Shown here piece after piece: positions 8,210 to 16,685 of a DNA stretch of 59,161 nt. Origin of the DNA: Bryobacterales bacterium (GTDB taxonomy: Bacteria > Acidobacteriota > Terriglobia > Bryobacterales > Bryobacteraceae); contig PLDF01000188.1 of assembly GCA_003135055.1 (NCBI GenBank), positions 1-59,161 on the forward strand, read 5' to 3'. Made by a program: the position numbers and the translations under genes. Numbering within the stretch: the first letter of the stretch is position 1; each line of letters opens with the position of its first letter. Below the pieces are notes generated by a model that was given only the letters and a program-made list of their open reading frames with translations, ran no database searches and had not been told where the DNA came from.

Positions 8210-9233
8210 TCTGAATCGGCCGTTCTACGTCATCGGCGAAAACATCCATACCACGCGCGTGGTGCTCCGCGAAGGCAAACTGGTGGCGATATCCCCCAGC
8301 GGCGAGGAATCCGTCCGCTATGCCACCACCGCCGGAGAGACGCGCTATCTCCCCATCCTTGAGGAATTCAAGAGCCGCCAGGCCTATCGGGAAGGCAAGG
8401 TCAAGCACGTCATGGTCGCCGTGCGCGCCGCCATGTCCGGCGTGGAGCCGGTTGCGAGCGAAGGGCTGACCTATCTGCAGACCCTCGTCGATAGGCAGGT
8501 CCGGGCAGGCGCCGATTTCCTCGATCTCAACGTCGACGAGCTCTCCTGGAACCGCGACGAGCAGAAGGCGGCCATGCACTGGCTGGTGCGCGCTCTGGAG
8601 CCTCTGTCGCCAGTTCCACTCTCTATCGACTCCTCCAACCAGGAGATCCTCCTGACTGGCATCGAAGCCTGTGAAGGGAGAGCCGGAAAGCCCATGCTCA
8701 ACTCCGCCTCTCTCGAGCGCATCGATGCGCTCGATATCGCCATGCATTATGAGCTCCCCGTGGTCGTGACCGCCTCCGGCTCAAGCGGCATGCCCAAGGA
8801 TGCCGAAGACCGCATCGATCACGCTTCCCAGATGGTGGAGGCGGCGCTGGCCAAAGGCATTCCCCTGGAACGCATGTACGTCGATGCGCTGGTGTTTCCC
8901 ATCTCCGTGGACAGTCAGTTTGTCAATCAATGCCTGGACGCGTATCGGCATCTGCGCGCGAAATATGGAGAGCGTATCCATCTGACGGGCGGCCTCAGCA
9001 ACGTCTCTTTCGGCATGCCATGCCGGAAGCTGATCAATGAAGTCTTCATCAACCTTGCCGTTGAGGCAGGAGCCGACAGCGGTATTGTGGATCCGGTCGC
9101 AAGCAGTCTGGACCGCATCTTCCTGGCCGACAAACAATCCCGCCCATACCAGCTTGCGCTGGACATGTTGTTGGGCCGCGACCCCGGTTGCGTGAATTAC
9201 CTCGAAGCTTACCGCGAAGGCGAGTTAGATTAG
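8196..9233 (+). CDS. pterin-binding methyltetrahydrofolate:corrinoid methyltransferase-like protein
   Basis: A 345-residue protein with the DHPS-like pterin-binding barrel. Motifs include GADFLDLNVDE (the pterin-binding Asp/Asn strand), PVPLSIDSSN, GKPMLNSAS and GLSNVSFGMP, the last being characteristic of AcsE/MetH-type methyl-THF methyltransferases rather than of folate synthesis FolP. It lacks the cobalamin-binding domain, so a separate corrinoid protein would be the acceptor; none is in this window. ATG 8196 is used because the family similarity begins right there and the upstream open frame is metF in another frame. It lies 49 bp after metF and is almost certainly co-transcribed. The physiological role (methionine synthesis by split modules, or C1 oxidation) is open. 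Confidence 0.8.
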   Translation: MNPQGLNRPFYVIGENIHTTRVVLREGKLVAISPSGEESVRYATTAGETRYLPILEEFKSRQAYREGKVKHVMVAVRAAMSGVEPVASEGLTYLQTLVDRQVRAGADFLDLNVDELSWNRDEQKAAMHWLVRALEPLSPVPLSIDSSNQEILLTGIEACEGRAGKPMLNSASLERIDALDIAMHYELPVVVTASGSSGMPKDAEDRIDHASQMVEAALAKGIPLERMYVDALVFPISVDSQFVNQCLDAYRHLRAKYGERIHLTGGLSNVSFGMPCRKLINEVFINLAVEAGADSGIVDPVASSLDRIFLADKQSRPYQLALDMLLGRDPGCVNYLEAYREGELD

Positions 9234-9309
9234 ATCTGGCGGCAGTGTGAGCACGCCGCGACCCGTAACGGCCGCAAAACCGGCGCGCCGTTAGCCCTTG
9301 CGCACCGCC

Positions 9310-9335
9310 GTGGGACAGACGCTTTCGTCTGTCAA
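9310..9335. repeat. short hairpin repeat, family C
   Basis: GTGGGACAGACGCTTTCGTC with TGTC following forms a 7-bp hairpin (GACAGAC/GTCTGTC). A sister hairpin (GACAGGCC/GGCCTGTC followed by CCAC) is at 51086-51109. It sits between two converging genes and may also work as a weak transcription end. Confidence 0.5.
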
Positions 9336-9470
9336 CCCCGCGATCTCAGCCATTCTTCTACACCTGCTTGAACCGCGCTCGCCACGACCCTGCATCCCCA
9401 GGTTTCCCAGACCCGATTTGCCGGAACAGGGCGCATTGTTCCCCGGCCCGTCCCATCTATCTTAGCCGCC

Positions 9471-10589
9471 TCAACGCGCCGGCTGACTCACGAAAGCAGC
9501 CACGTCCTTGGCGGCTTTGGTTTCCACGCCAGGCTTTTGCAGAAAGCCCAGATCGCGGAACCAGTCGATGAAGCGGTATTGCCATGTGCCATACGGCGTG
9601 TCGTTGCGGTCCGTCAAGCCGCCGGTCTGGTGACTGCCGTCGGGCAAGGCGTCGCCGGGGTGGCGGCCAACGCCGTAAATGTGCATCTCGATATTCGGCA
9701 CGCTGATAGCCAGCATCGCGGAAAAATATTCCATCGCCCAGACCGCATGAACGCGATCGCCCGAGCCGCCACAGGCGACGAATGCGGGCGGAACATTGCG
9801 CGGAATCGGCGGGGGCGTGCGATTGCGGGCGAAAGGCGATGGACCGGGATAGATGATGCCCGCAAAGTCGGGCCGCGAAGTAACTCCCGCCAGAGGATCG
9901 CTGGGGTCGCTGTTCTTTTTGTCGAAGTCCGGATATAGTACAGCCGCCGGAGCGGCTAATTCCGCGCCCGCCGAGAAGCCCATAATGCCGATCTTGTTCG
10001 GATCGATGGCCCATTCCTTGGCGTAAGCGCGCACCAGGCGGATGGCCTGTAGGGCGTCGTATACCTCGTCGGTCTGCGGGTTATAACCGTCGCGGCGCAG
10101 GCGATTCCGCAGAATGACGGTAGTGACCCCGTAGTTATAGAAGAAAGGAACGAAATCGGCGGCCTCGCTTCCGACGTTCAGAGTGTTGTGCCCGCCGCCC
10201 GCCGCCAGAATCACGGCCGCGCCGGTATTGAAGCCGCGATCCACCGTGTGTACTTCAATCGAGGGGTTGTGAATGTTGACGATGCTGTTGATTCGCCCCG
10301 GCACGGTCTGGCTCATGTTGTATTGCTCGGCCTCGCGGATGCGGTCCATTTTGAGGAAAGGCGAGCCCGGCGGATAAAGAGCGATCACCACGCCGCCTTG
10401 CAGGATGGGCAGCGGGACGTACGGAGCGTCGGTTGACGGCCCCGGCCTCGGCACTGCAAGAGGCGCGGGAAGAGGCGCCAGCGTCGCGTGCGGAGCGACC
10501 GTTGCCGGTTGTTGGGTGCTTTGTGCGCTAGCGATAGCCGCCGCCAGCGCCGTCAAAGTGAAAGCTCGCCAGATCATATTTCTTTTCAT
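9471..10589 (-). CDS. exported alpha/beta-hydrolase (esterase, xylan-esterase-like)
   Basis: A 372-residue secreted hydrolase. ATG 10589 gives a clean signal peptide (KRNMIWRAFTLTALAAAIAS, cleavage after AQ); ATG 10607 is an alternative. A Pro/Ala-rich linker (about residues 28-60) precedes the fold. The oxyanion-hole loop AAGGGHNTL and nucleophile elbow GIMGFSAGAEL (GxSxG) are clear. The catalytic Asp and His are expected in the C-terminal part around HIYGVGRHPG and GSHQTGG. Family members are annotated as endo-xylanase-associated esterases or BD-FAE-like feruloyl esterases. With the CE15 gene it suggests hemicellulose breakdown. It converges with the methyltransferase gene across a 237-bp gap holding repeat family C. 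Confidence 0.78.
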   Translation of the reverse strand: MKRNMIWRAFTLTALAAAIASAQSTQQPATVAPHATLAPLPAPLAVPRPGPSTDAPYVPLPILQGGVVIALYPPGSPFLKMDRIREAEQYNMSQTVPGRINSIVNIHNPSIEVHTVDRGFNTGAAVILAAGGGHNTLNVGSEAADFVPFFYNYGVTTVILRNRLRRDGYNPQTDEVYDALQAIRLVRAYAKEWAIDPNKIGIMGFSAGAELAAPAAVLYPDFDKKNSDPSDPLAGVTSRPDFAGIIYPGPSPFARNRTPPPIPRNVPPAFVACGGSGDRVHAVWAMEYFSAMLAISVPNIEMHIYGVGRHPGDALPDGSHQTGGLTDRNDTPYGTWQYRFIDWFRDLGFLQKPGVETKAAKDVAAFVSQPAR

Positions 10590-10918
10590 ATCGGTCACTG
10601 TTCTCATCGTATTAAATGTCGTGCTCAATGAGGCCCGGATGCCAAGACTATAGCACCGATGCGACGGGGGAGGCCCTCTACGGCTCTGGCGATTCGCGTG
10701 TCCGGATATTTCGCATCGGGCCCATAATCCGGCGTGGTGTTATCTGGCGGACGGGCAGGCGTCCCCGCACCTGCGGAAGAGACTTCCGGCGGCCAAGGAC
10801 CAGGCGTTCCCCTATTTCGAATCGCCGGTAAGAAATAAAGAGCCGCGGCGCCCGACCTGGCGAAAAACCTCGCGATGCCGCTTGATTTGCCGTCCCACCG
10901 GTCAATAATAGAAGAACC

Positions 10919-11932
10919 TTGCCTGTTCGAATGAAAGACATCGCCCGCGACCTGGGCGTTTCGCAGATGACCGTCTCCAAGGCTCTGCGCAATCACAGCG
11001 ACATCAGCGAGAAGACGCGCGAGCGCGTGCTGAAGCGGATGCGCGAGCTCAACTATCAGCCGGATTGGATCGCGCGCAGCATGGTCACCAAGCGCACCTA
11101 CCTGGTGGGCCTGGTGCTGCCGGACCTGATGCACTCGTTCTTCGCCGAAGTGGCCGGCGGCGTCACCCGCAAGCTGCAGCCGCTGGGTTATCAGGTGGTG
11201 ATCTCGAACACGGAAGAGAACGCCGAAACCGAGCGCACCCACGTGGCGAACCTGATCAACCGCAAGGTGGATGGATTCATCATCGCCTCGGCGCAGCGCA
11301 GCGGGCAGGAGGAGCCGTTCCGGCTGCTCGACAAGAGCGAGATTCCTTATGTGCTCATCGACCGCCTGATTCCGGGCGTGGAAGCGACCTACGTGGGCGT
11401 GAAGGACGAAGACCTGGGCGAGCTCGCTACGGGGCATTTGATCGGCCTGGGGTGCAAGCGGATCGCGCACATCCGCGGACCCAATGTATCCACCGGCGTG
11501 GGCCGCCTGCGCGGCTACCGGAAGGCTCTCACGAAGCGGAAGATGCCGGTGCGCAACGAGTACATCGTGAGCGGGCAGCACGGCGACAGCACCGGATACG
11601 ACGCCATGCTGCAACTGCTGAAAGCCAATCCGCGGCCCGATGGCGTTTTCTGCTACAACGACCCGGTGGCGGCCGGCGCCATTAAGGCGGCGCTGGAGCT
11701 GGGGATGCGCGTGCCGGAGGACATCGCCATCATCGGCGCGGGCAACGTGCATTATTCCGATCTGCTGCGCGTGCCGCTTTCGACGGTGGACCAGAGCAGC
11801 TCGATAATCGGGGAGAAAGCGGCGGAGCTGTTGTCGGAGCGCATGGAATCGAAGAAGCCGCTGCCGGTGGAGCGCGTCTTTATTCCGCCGCGGCTGGTGC
11901 TGCGGGAATCGAGCAACCGGAGAACGGCGTAG
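10919..11932 (+). CDS. LacI-family transcriptional regulator
   Basis: A 337-residue LacI/GalR regulator. The N-terminal helix-turn-helix is KDIARDLGVSQMTVSKALRN with hinge helix residues near SEKTRERVLKRMRELNY; residues 60-330 form the periplasmic-binding-protein-like sensor domain (LVGLVLPDLMHSFFAEVAGG, FIIASAQRSG, GVFCYNDPVAAGA). The TTG at 10919 is preferred over ATG 10931 because relatives begin MPVRLKDIA and this frame reads LPVRMKDIA, with AGAAG at 10910-10914 upstream. The ligand is probably a sugar. It is divergent from the esterase, which is a plausible target. No palindromic operator was pinpointed. Confidence 0.88.
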   Translation: MPVRMKDIARDLGVSQMTVSKALRNHSDISEKTRERVLKRMRELNYQPDWIARSMVTKRTYLVGLVLPDLMHSFFAEVAGGVTRKLQPLGYQVVISNTEENAETERTHVANLINRKVDGFIIASAQRSGQEEPFRLLDKSEIPYVLIDRLIPGVEATYVGVKDEDLGELATGHLIGLGCKRIAHIRGPNVSTGVGRLRGYRKALTKRKMPVRNEYIVSGQHGDSTGYDAMLQLLKANPRPDGVFCYNDPVAAGAIKAALELGMRVPEDIAIIGAGNVHYSDLLRVPLSTVDQSSSIIGEKAAELLSERMESKKPLPVERVFIPPRLVLRESSNRRTA

Positions 11933-12093
11933 ACGTGGGGCGTGGGCGGACCCCCTGGACTGCCATGGGCCTAGGCTTGGCTGCCCGGCAGCACCTTCTT
12001 CGAAGGGGGACTTCCAGAGCGGCGGGGGAGATTTCACTTCCGCGGATAGTGCGTGATACGTCCAAGTGCCGGTGCGGGAGCTCGTCGGGCAGG

Positions 12094-12128
12094 TTTCCGA
12101 TAAGCCACTTCATGGGAGTTATCGGAAA
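12094..12128. repeat. palindromic site TTTCCGATAA-N15-TTATCGGAAA (left copy)
   Basis: Two perfect 10-bp inverted arms separated by 15 bases (12104-12118). The same arms recur at 14834-14864. The spacer sequences differ. The layout resembles a tyrosine-recombinase core or paired binding sites, but no recombinase gene is in the window. Confidence 0.6.
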
Positions 12129-12281
12129 ATGCGCTTTGCAAACCATTCTGTACGAGTAGTTCGGGATCCGACCGGAACCGCCGCACATAAGCTGCCTTAA
12201 GAGGAGTACCTTCCGAGCTAACTTCCCAGAGTCCGTATACGGCCGACTGCTTTTTGAGGGACGTTCGGAGGTGCAAAGCGT

Positions 12282-14030
12282 CTATTTCGGTTTTGGCTGA
12301 GCCGCAGGCAAACCTTCTTCCCATTGGTTGTCTGTCAACTGGTGCAGGTCCGTTCCATCAGACCGCATGGCGAACAGATCCGCGTATGGCTGATCACCGC
12401 TTAACAACATCGCTTCGTCCTTCCATCCCATCCGGCCGCTGGAAAAGATGTACCATTCTCCGTCAGCCGACCACGCTCCATGTGCATTGTTGCCGTGATC
12501 CTGAGTGAGACGCTTTATCCCCGTGCCGTCGGGCCGGATCGTGTAGATTTCGAAGTCGCCGTCACGAAAACTCGTAAACGCAATCAAGTCCCCTTTTGGC
12601 CACCAGCCTGGAAAATCGTCATAACCGCTGGTGAGCTTCGTGATCTTGCCATCCTCGAGGTTCACAATCCGTAGCCCTTGTTCCGCTCCCGCGACGCGGT
12701 ACACGATACGCTTCCCATCGGGCGACCAGCTCGGGAATGCGGCGTTCGCATGCTCATTGGTGATCGTTCTGAAGCCGTTTCCATCGGGTTTCATGATCGC
12801 GATTTGCGCCTCGACGGCGTGGTTGGCGAAAGCGGCGCCCACGCCAAATGCGATCATCGAGCCATCGGGTGACCACTCAGCGCGCGCCAATTGCAAGCCT
12901 TTGCTATCGTAGATGCCTTTGGAAGGGTAAATGTCAGTGATGCTTTCCTTACTTACATCCATAAGTAAGAGTCCGGGAGTCTCGGCAAGAATCACTCGAT
13001 CGCCTCGAGGCGACCATGCTGGAAAAAAGCCGGTACGAAACAGACTGAAAGAAGGATCGAGGCTTTGAACCGGCAGCATGCGCGCGGGTCTTGACTCGAT
13101 GCTCTTGTGATAAACGACCATCCTTCCATCCGCCGACCACGAAGGGCTTTTCATGTTCCCGCGTACCGTCTTAACTTGGCCCAGCACCAGCCCTTTGCCG
13201 GGTCCGATGGGATTCCAGTAAAACACCTGGTCATCTACCAATTGAGGCGCAACCTTCAAGCTACTTCCGGTGGTTAGTACCTTAACGGCGCCCGATTCGA
13301 CATCAACCGATGCCACCTGGGAGACCGCGAAGGGGCCCCTGGCCGTGCCGGTGCGGCCCGGATATACGTCTTTCGGCGTTGATTGATAGAAGATAAGGCG
13401 GCGGCCGTCGGAAGACCATTTGGGCGAGCCGGCGTAGCCGTCGATTGGGGTTAGGCGGCGGAGCGACGTTCCGTCGGATCGCACAACGTAAATCGCGAGG
13501 GATTGAATCCATTCCCAACCGCCATCCCAATGCGCTCGTTGCGTTTCGCGATCGGAGGTGAAAACAATCCATTTACCGTCAGGCGACCAGCTCGGTCGAA
13601 AACTCCCGGCGTTGGTCTTGGCGAGAGGCCGATACTGGCGCGCCGCCAGATCGAGCAGCCATATGTTCGCAAAACCGCCCTCCCGCGTGGACACGAAAGC
13701 CAGCGTGGAACCGTCCGGCGATAGAGCGGCTTGGTCGTCAAAACCCTGATAGTCCGTCAGGCGTTCGAGCCCGTCGCCGTCGGGATGGATCCGATAGATA
13801 TCGGCAGAGCCGCTTCGTTCCGAAGTAAAAACAATCCATTTGCCATCGGCTGAGAATGAAGCGTTGTAGTCGAGCGAGTCCGGGCGCAGCAACGCTCGCT
13901 CGTGACCACCATCGACGTCCGCAATGAATAGACCAATCTTTTCCGGCCCGAGACGCGAAAAAAGCAGGCGAGTGGGCGTTTGTCCAATTGCCGCGCCAGT
14001 CAAGCAAAGGAGAAGTATCGCGCGCAACAT
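12282..14030 (-). CDS. TolB-like beta-propeller protein, exported
   Basis: A 582-residue secreted protein with signal peptide MLRAILLLCLTGAAIGQ. It consists of repeated PD40/WD40-like TolB blades: SFSADGKWIVFTSERSGS, ALSPDGSTLAFVSTREGG, SWSPDGKWIVFTSDR, KWSSDGRRLIFYQS, SWSADGRMVVYHKS, AWSPRGDRVILAE, SWSPDGKRIVYR and AWSADGEWYIFSS. There is no TolB N-terminal domain and no protease domain, so it is a stand-alone propeller. Acidobacteria carry many of these, usually of unknown ligand. It is bracketed together with the next gene by two identical-arm palindromes (12094 and 14834). Confidence 0.82.
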   Translation of the reverse strand: MLRAILLLCLTGAAIGQTPTRLLFSRLGPEKIGLFIADVDGGHERALLRPDSLDYNASFSADGKWIVFTSERSGSADIYRIHPDGDGLERLTDYQGFDDQAALSPDGSTLAFVSTREGGFANIWLLDLAARQYRPLAKTNAGSFRPSWSPDGKWIVFTSDRETQRAHWDGGWEWIQSLAIYVVRSDGTSLRRLTPIDGYAGSPKWSSDGRRLIFYQSTPKDVYPGRTGTARGPFAVSQVASVDVESGAVKVLTTGSSLKVAPQLVDDQVFYWNPIGPGKGLVLGQVKTVRGNMKSPSWSADGRMVVYHKSIESRPARMLPVQSLDPSFSLFRTGFFPAWSPRGDRVILAETPGLLLMDVSKESITDIYPSKGIYDSKGLQLARAEWSPDGSMIAFGVGAAFANHAVEAQIAIMKPDGNGFRTITNEHANAAFPSWSPDGKRIVYRVAGAEQGLRIVNLEDGKITKLTSGYDDFPGWWPKGDLIAFTSFRDGDFEIYTIRPDGTGIKRLTQDHGNNAHGAWSADGEWYIFSSGRMGWKDEAMLLSGDQPYADLFAMRSDGTDLHQLTDNQWEEGLPAAQPKPK

Positions 14031-14295
14031 GGGCGCAGCATAGCACAGAAATTCTCACAGTGTGCTGAAATCGAGCCCTATCCACGCCCTATCCAGGATG
14101 TAGAAATGAAATTCTCGAGCTGGTCGCATCTCCAAGTCCAGGCGCTCCAGCGTCTGCACGTCTATCACCCTACCGCACTGAAGCGCCCGGTTCCACTGAA
14201 ACCGTGCGCCCGAGAAGTTCCGGACAAAATACGGCGCTATCGTAGATTGGGTGAAGAGCCCTGTTCGGTCGGGCCGTTCAACGGACCCACAGAAG
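14031..14295. other. intergenic region, no gene seen
   Basis: A gap of 265 bp between the TolB-like gene and the unknown 160-residue gene, both on the minus strand. Overlapping frames have no recognisable family and I see no strong hairpin. Confidence 0.4.
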
Positions 14296-14778
14296 TCAGA
14301 CCCGCTCTTTACGGCGCACCGATACGACTTGTTTATTGCCGACGGGCAGCACCGGCTTGCCTGGGTACGGTTTCTCTTCCGTGAGCCACGCGCGAAAGAG
14401 CCGAACGCTTTCCGGGTTCAACGGATAGTTGATTTCGGGACAAGACCAGTCGGCAATGACATCTCCGAGAATTTGCTCCCCGTCCCAGATGAATCTGTCG
14501 GATGCCATGAGAGCTAATCCGACCGTTGAGAGTGCATCCGGTTGCAAATCCCTGGTCAACACCGCGTCGCAGAGCGCGATTAGCATCTCCCGCGTCACCG
14601 AAAACTCCCCTGCCATGTCTTCGATCCGCACGAGTGAGGTGCGCTCCGCGATTCGCTCTTCGGTTCCTGCCAAGTGCGCTGCGAGTGCGGCAGCCGTCGC
14701 CGCACCCGCGAAGAAGTCTGCCAAGACCTGTTCGCGCACGATCTGAGCCCTCAATCCAGCATACCGGTTTCCTGACAT
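14296..14778 (-). CDS. hypothetical protein (160 aa)
   Basis: I do not recognise the family. The product is mostly alpha-helical, with an alanine-rich helix (FFAGAATAAALAAHLAGTEE) near residues 22-41 and an acidic middle. A segment ASDRFIWDGEQILGDVIADW and a proline-rich end follow. It has no signal peptide or membrane segment. Codon use and GC at third positions look like those of neighbouring genes, supporting that it is expressed. It lies upstream of the TolB-like gene inside the region bounded by the TTATCGGAA palindromes, so it may be cargo of a mobile segment. Confidence 0.55.
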   Translation of the reverse strand: MSGNRYAGLRAQIVREQVLADFFAGAATAAALAAHLAGTEERIAERTSLVRIEDMAGEFSVTREMLIALCDAVLTRDLQPDALSTVGLALMASDRFIWDGEQILGDVIADWSCPEINYPLNPESVRLFRAWLTEEKPYPGKPVLPVGNKQVVSVRRKERV

Positions 14779-14833
14779 CCAATACGAAGAGGCCTCGATA
14801 CGCTGCGCCTGAACGTCTCCGATCCTCTGTTCC

Positions 14834-14864
14834 TTCCGATAATGGCTGTCAGGCTTATCGGAAA
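14834..14864. repeat. palindromic site TTCCGATAA-N12-TTATCGGAA (right copy)
   Basis: Inverted 9-bp arms matching those at 12094-12128, with a 12-base spacer (14843-14854). Together the two sites bound a 2.75-kb block with the TolB-like gene and the unknown gene. Confidence 0.6.
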
Positions 14865-15108
14865 GTAGTCACCCGCCGACCTCGTGTCGTTCATCGGGAC
14901 GAATTGTCGCCTTATGTCGGACGATGACGTTGATTACCTCTATAACAGAATCGCGCCGCTAGAGTTGCAGGCGTGCGCAGCTCGGCGGCTATTTTGGTGA
15001 AGTTCTGTGCCGAAGACGGTTGTGGTCAACTGGCAGGCGGCGCTGAAGAAGTGAGCGGTGGGTTGCCGGGATACTGTCCGGTTGGGTCGACTGTTCCATA
15101 CCTCATGT

Positions 15109-15123
15109 TATACATTTTGTATA
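15109..15123 (+). promoter_or_regulatory. palindromic operator upstream of the toxin remnant
   Basis: TATACA-TTT-TGTATA is a perfect 6-bp inverted repeat ending three bases before the GTG start of the BrnT remnant. BrnTA modules are known to be autoregulated by BrnA binding at such AT-rich TGTATA-type palindromes over the promoter. The site also resembles a -10 box. Confidence 0.6.
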
Positions 15124-15126
15124 GCG

Positions 15127-15583
15127 GTGCGGTTCGAATGGGACGGTGAAAAGAACCGGATCAACCAACAGAAGCACGACGGCCTCGCGTTCGAGACCGC
15201 CGCGCTTGTTTTCGACGATCCCCACGCAGTTTTCCGCAACGACCGGGTCGTGACAGGCGAACGGCGGTGGCACGCCATAGGATCCGCAGCCGGTGTCGAA
15301 ACCCGAAGGCGGCGGGCGGCCGCTTCCGCCTGTGCGCCGCTTGACCATCCGATCATCCCGGGCGCGGGCGGCTTCCGCAAGGCCCGCTGGGCCCGGCGCT
15401 TGCCACGGAAAGAGTGGTGGCTTTCGAGTGATCTACTTCTTCATCGCGGAACCAGGACGGATTTATATGGCCTCGATATACGCTAAGTCACAAACACAAA
15501 ACCTCTCGGCGGCCGATCGGAATTTGCCCGGAAGAATTGCGGCCCAGATCAAGAGTGCGGCGAAAGGAGACCGACAAAAATGA
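15127..15583 (+). pseudogene. chimeric toxin remnant: BrnT N-terminus joined to RelE/HigB C-terminus, frameshifted
   Basis: The first 56 codons read as the N-terminus of a BrnT toxin (VRFEWDGEKNRINQQKHDGL, ALVFDDPHAVF, GERRWHAIGSAAG). After that the BrnT core is missing. From about 15340 the same frame reads IIPGAGGFRKARWA, the middle of a RelE/HigB-type toxin. One base too many near 15391 then moves the rest to another frame (GKSGGFRVIYFF, GRIYMASIYAKSQTQNLSAA, ending 15583). So two different toxins were fused by a deletion and the product was then frameshifted. The 3' end overlaps the antitoxin start as ATGA, the normal toxin-antitoxin arrangement of the RelE/Xre type. It is non-functional as it stands unless recoded. 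Confidence 0.75.
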
Positions 15584-15908
15584 GCATGCTCAAGCGGAAA
15601 TCCGGGATCGAAAAACGGACCAAACTCGGCTTGGCGCTGGAACAGAGCGCCAGGGAAATCCTGGCTAACGTGAAGGGCGGCAAGACGCTGCCCACGCGGC
15701 GCGTCGTGTTGCCCGACGAAGTGGATGTCATGAGCATCCGCAAAAGGGCCCGGATGTCGCAAGCGGAGTTTGCCCGCGCGTTAGCATCGATCCGAGGACC
15801 TTGCAGGAGTGGGAACAAGGCCGCAGGAAACCGGATGCAACCACTCGCGCCTACCTCGCGGTGATCGCCAGGAATCGGGAGGCAGTGCTGGAAGCGCTCG
15901 CGTCTTGA
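15580..15908 (+). pseudogene. Xre-type antitoxin (HigA/MqsA-like), single-base frameshift
   Basis: ATG 15580 begins MSMLKRKSGIEKRTKLGLAL. It continues to the helix-turn-helix start VDVMSIRKRARMSQAEFARAL in frame. One base is missing near 15783; the continuation SIDPRTLQEWEQGRRKPDAT then TRAYLAVIARNREAVLEAL is in the next frame and stops at 15908. Repaired, it is a normal antitoxin with a C-terminal Xre domain of the kind paired with RelE/HigB toxins. Without repair the protein ends in unrelated sequence at 15864 and loses its recognition helix. Toxin and antitoxin are both disrupted, so the locus is decaying. Confidence 0.78.
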
Positions 15909-15989
15909 AACGCCGCGAACAGTCCGCCCCGCTGCGCCGCGAGCAGATGCGGTTGGGTGTCCGCGATCCAACGGCGGCGTGGGTTACCG

Positions 15990-16634
15990 CTACTTTTCTT
16001 TGTCCTTGAACCGCAGCATAATCCGATTCTCCTTGCCGCCGTAATCGAGCTGCAGATTCTTCACTTTCACCTTTTCCAGCGCGAAATACAGCAGGCCGGT
16101 CGTTGGTTGGTCCGTCTTCTTCTCCGGAAGCATCTTGTCCGTCAGCAGCTTTTCGAGCGCCGTGTCCTTCGGCTCGTCGGCGTTCTGCATTTTGGCCTTC
16201 ACGTTGGTGGGGCCGTTGCTGCCGCTTCCCGATCCCGATCCGCCGCCCATGCCCCCTATGCCGAAAGTGGGCCGCGCCGGCTGGTTGCCGGTTCCGTTCT
16301 CATTGCGCACGATAATCAGGGCCGCGCGTCCGGCGATCTGGCTGGGCTCGAAGGGCGTCGATTTCTCCACGTTCTCCATATCGCGCAGCACAAAATCGTC
16401 GTGGGCAATCACGATGTCTTTGCCGTATTTCGGCTCCACCTTCACGTCGGCCACCATGTAATGGCCCTCCAGATCGGAGCCGAGCAGCTCCTTCACGTCT
16501 TCCGGCGTCGTGTAGACCGTGAACGTCACGATCAGGTCCTGATTCTCGCCGCGCGCCGTGACGACGGTTTTCTTCGGAGCGGCCTGGGAAAACAGCGCCG
16601 CCAAAAAAAGTAGAGCCGGAATGCGGAAAAACAT
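15990..16634 (-). CDS. hypothetical exported protein (214 aa)
   Basis: ATG 16634 gives a signal peptide ([20 protein letters not shown]); the open frame upstream of it adds only non-conserved residues. The mature part has beta-rich segments ([40 protein letters not shown]) and a Gly/Ser-rich linker ([15 protein letters not shown], about residues 127-141). The conserved-looking end is [20 protein letters not shown]. Similar secreted proteins are common in Acidobacteria and have no assigned function. It is divergent from recA with only 51 bp between starts, so the two promoters overlap. Confidence 0.65.
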   Translation of the reverse strand: MFFRIPALLFLAALFSQAAPKKTVVTARGENQDLIVTFTVYTTPEDVKELLGSDLEGHYMVADVKVEPKYGKDIVIAHDDFVLRDMENVEKSTPFEPSQIAGRAALIIVRNENGTGNQPARPTFGIGGMGGGSGSGSGSNGPTNVKAKMQNADEPKDTALEKLLTDKMLPEKKTDQPTTGLLYFALEKVKVKNLQLDYGGKENRIMLRFKDKEK

Positions 16635-16685
16635 GAGAATTCCTCTGCCCCGATTATACTTCTCCCTATTGAGGAGACTATACGC

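Noticed and set aside
10625..12037. 470-codon minus-strand frame opposite the LacI gene
   Set aside because: Its translation is His/Arg/Ala-rich shadow sequence; the plus strand encodes an unmistakable LacI regulator.
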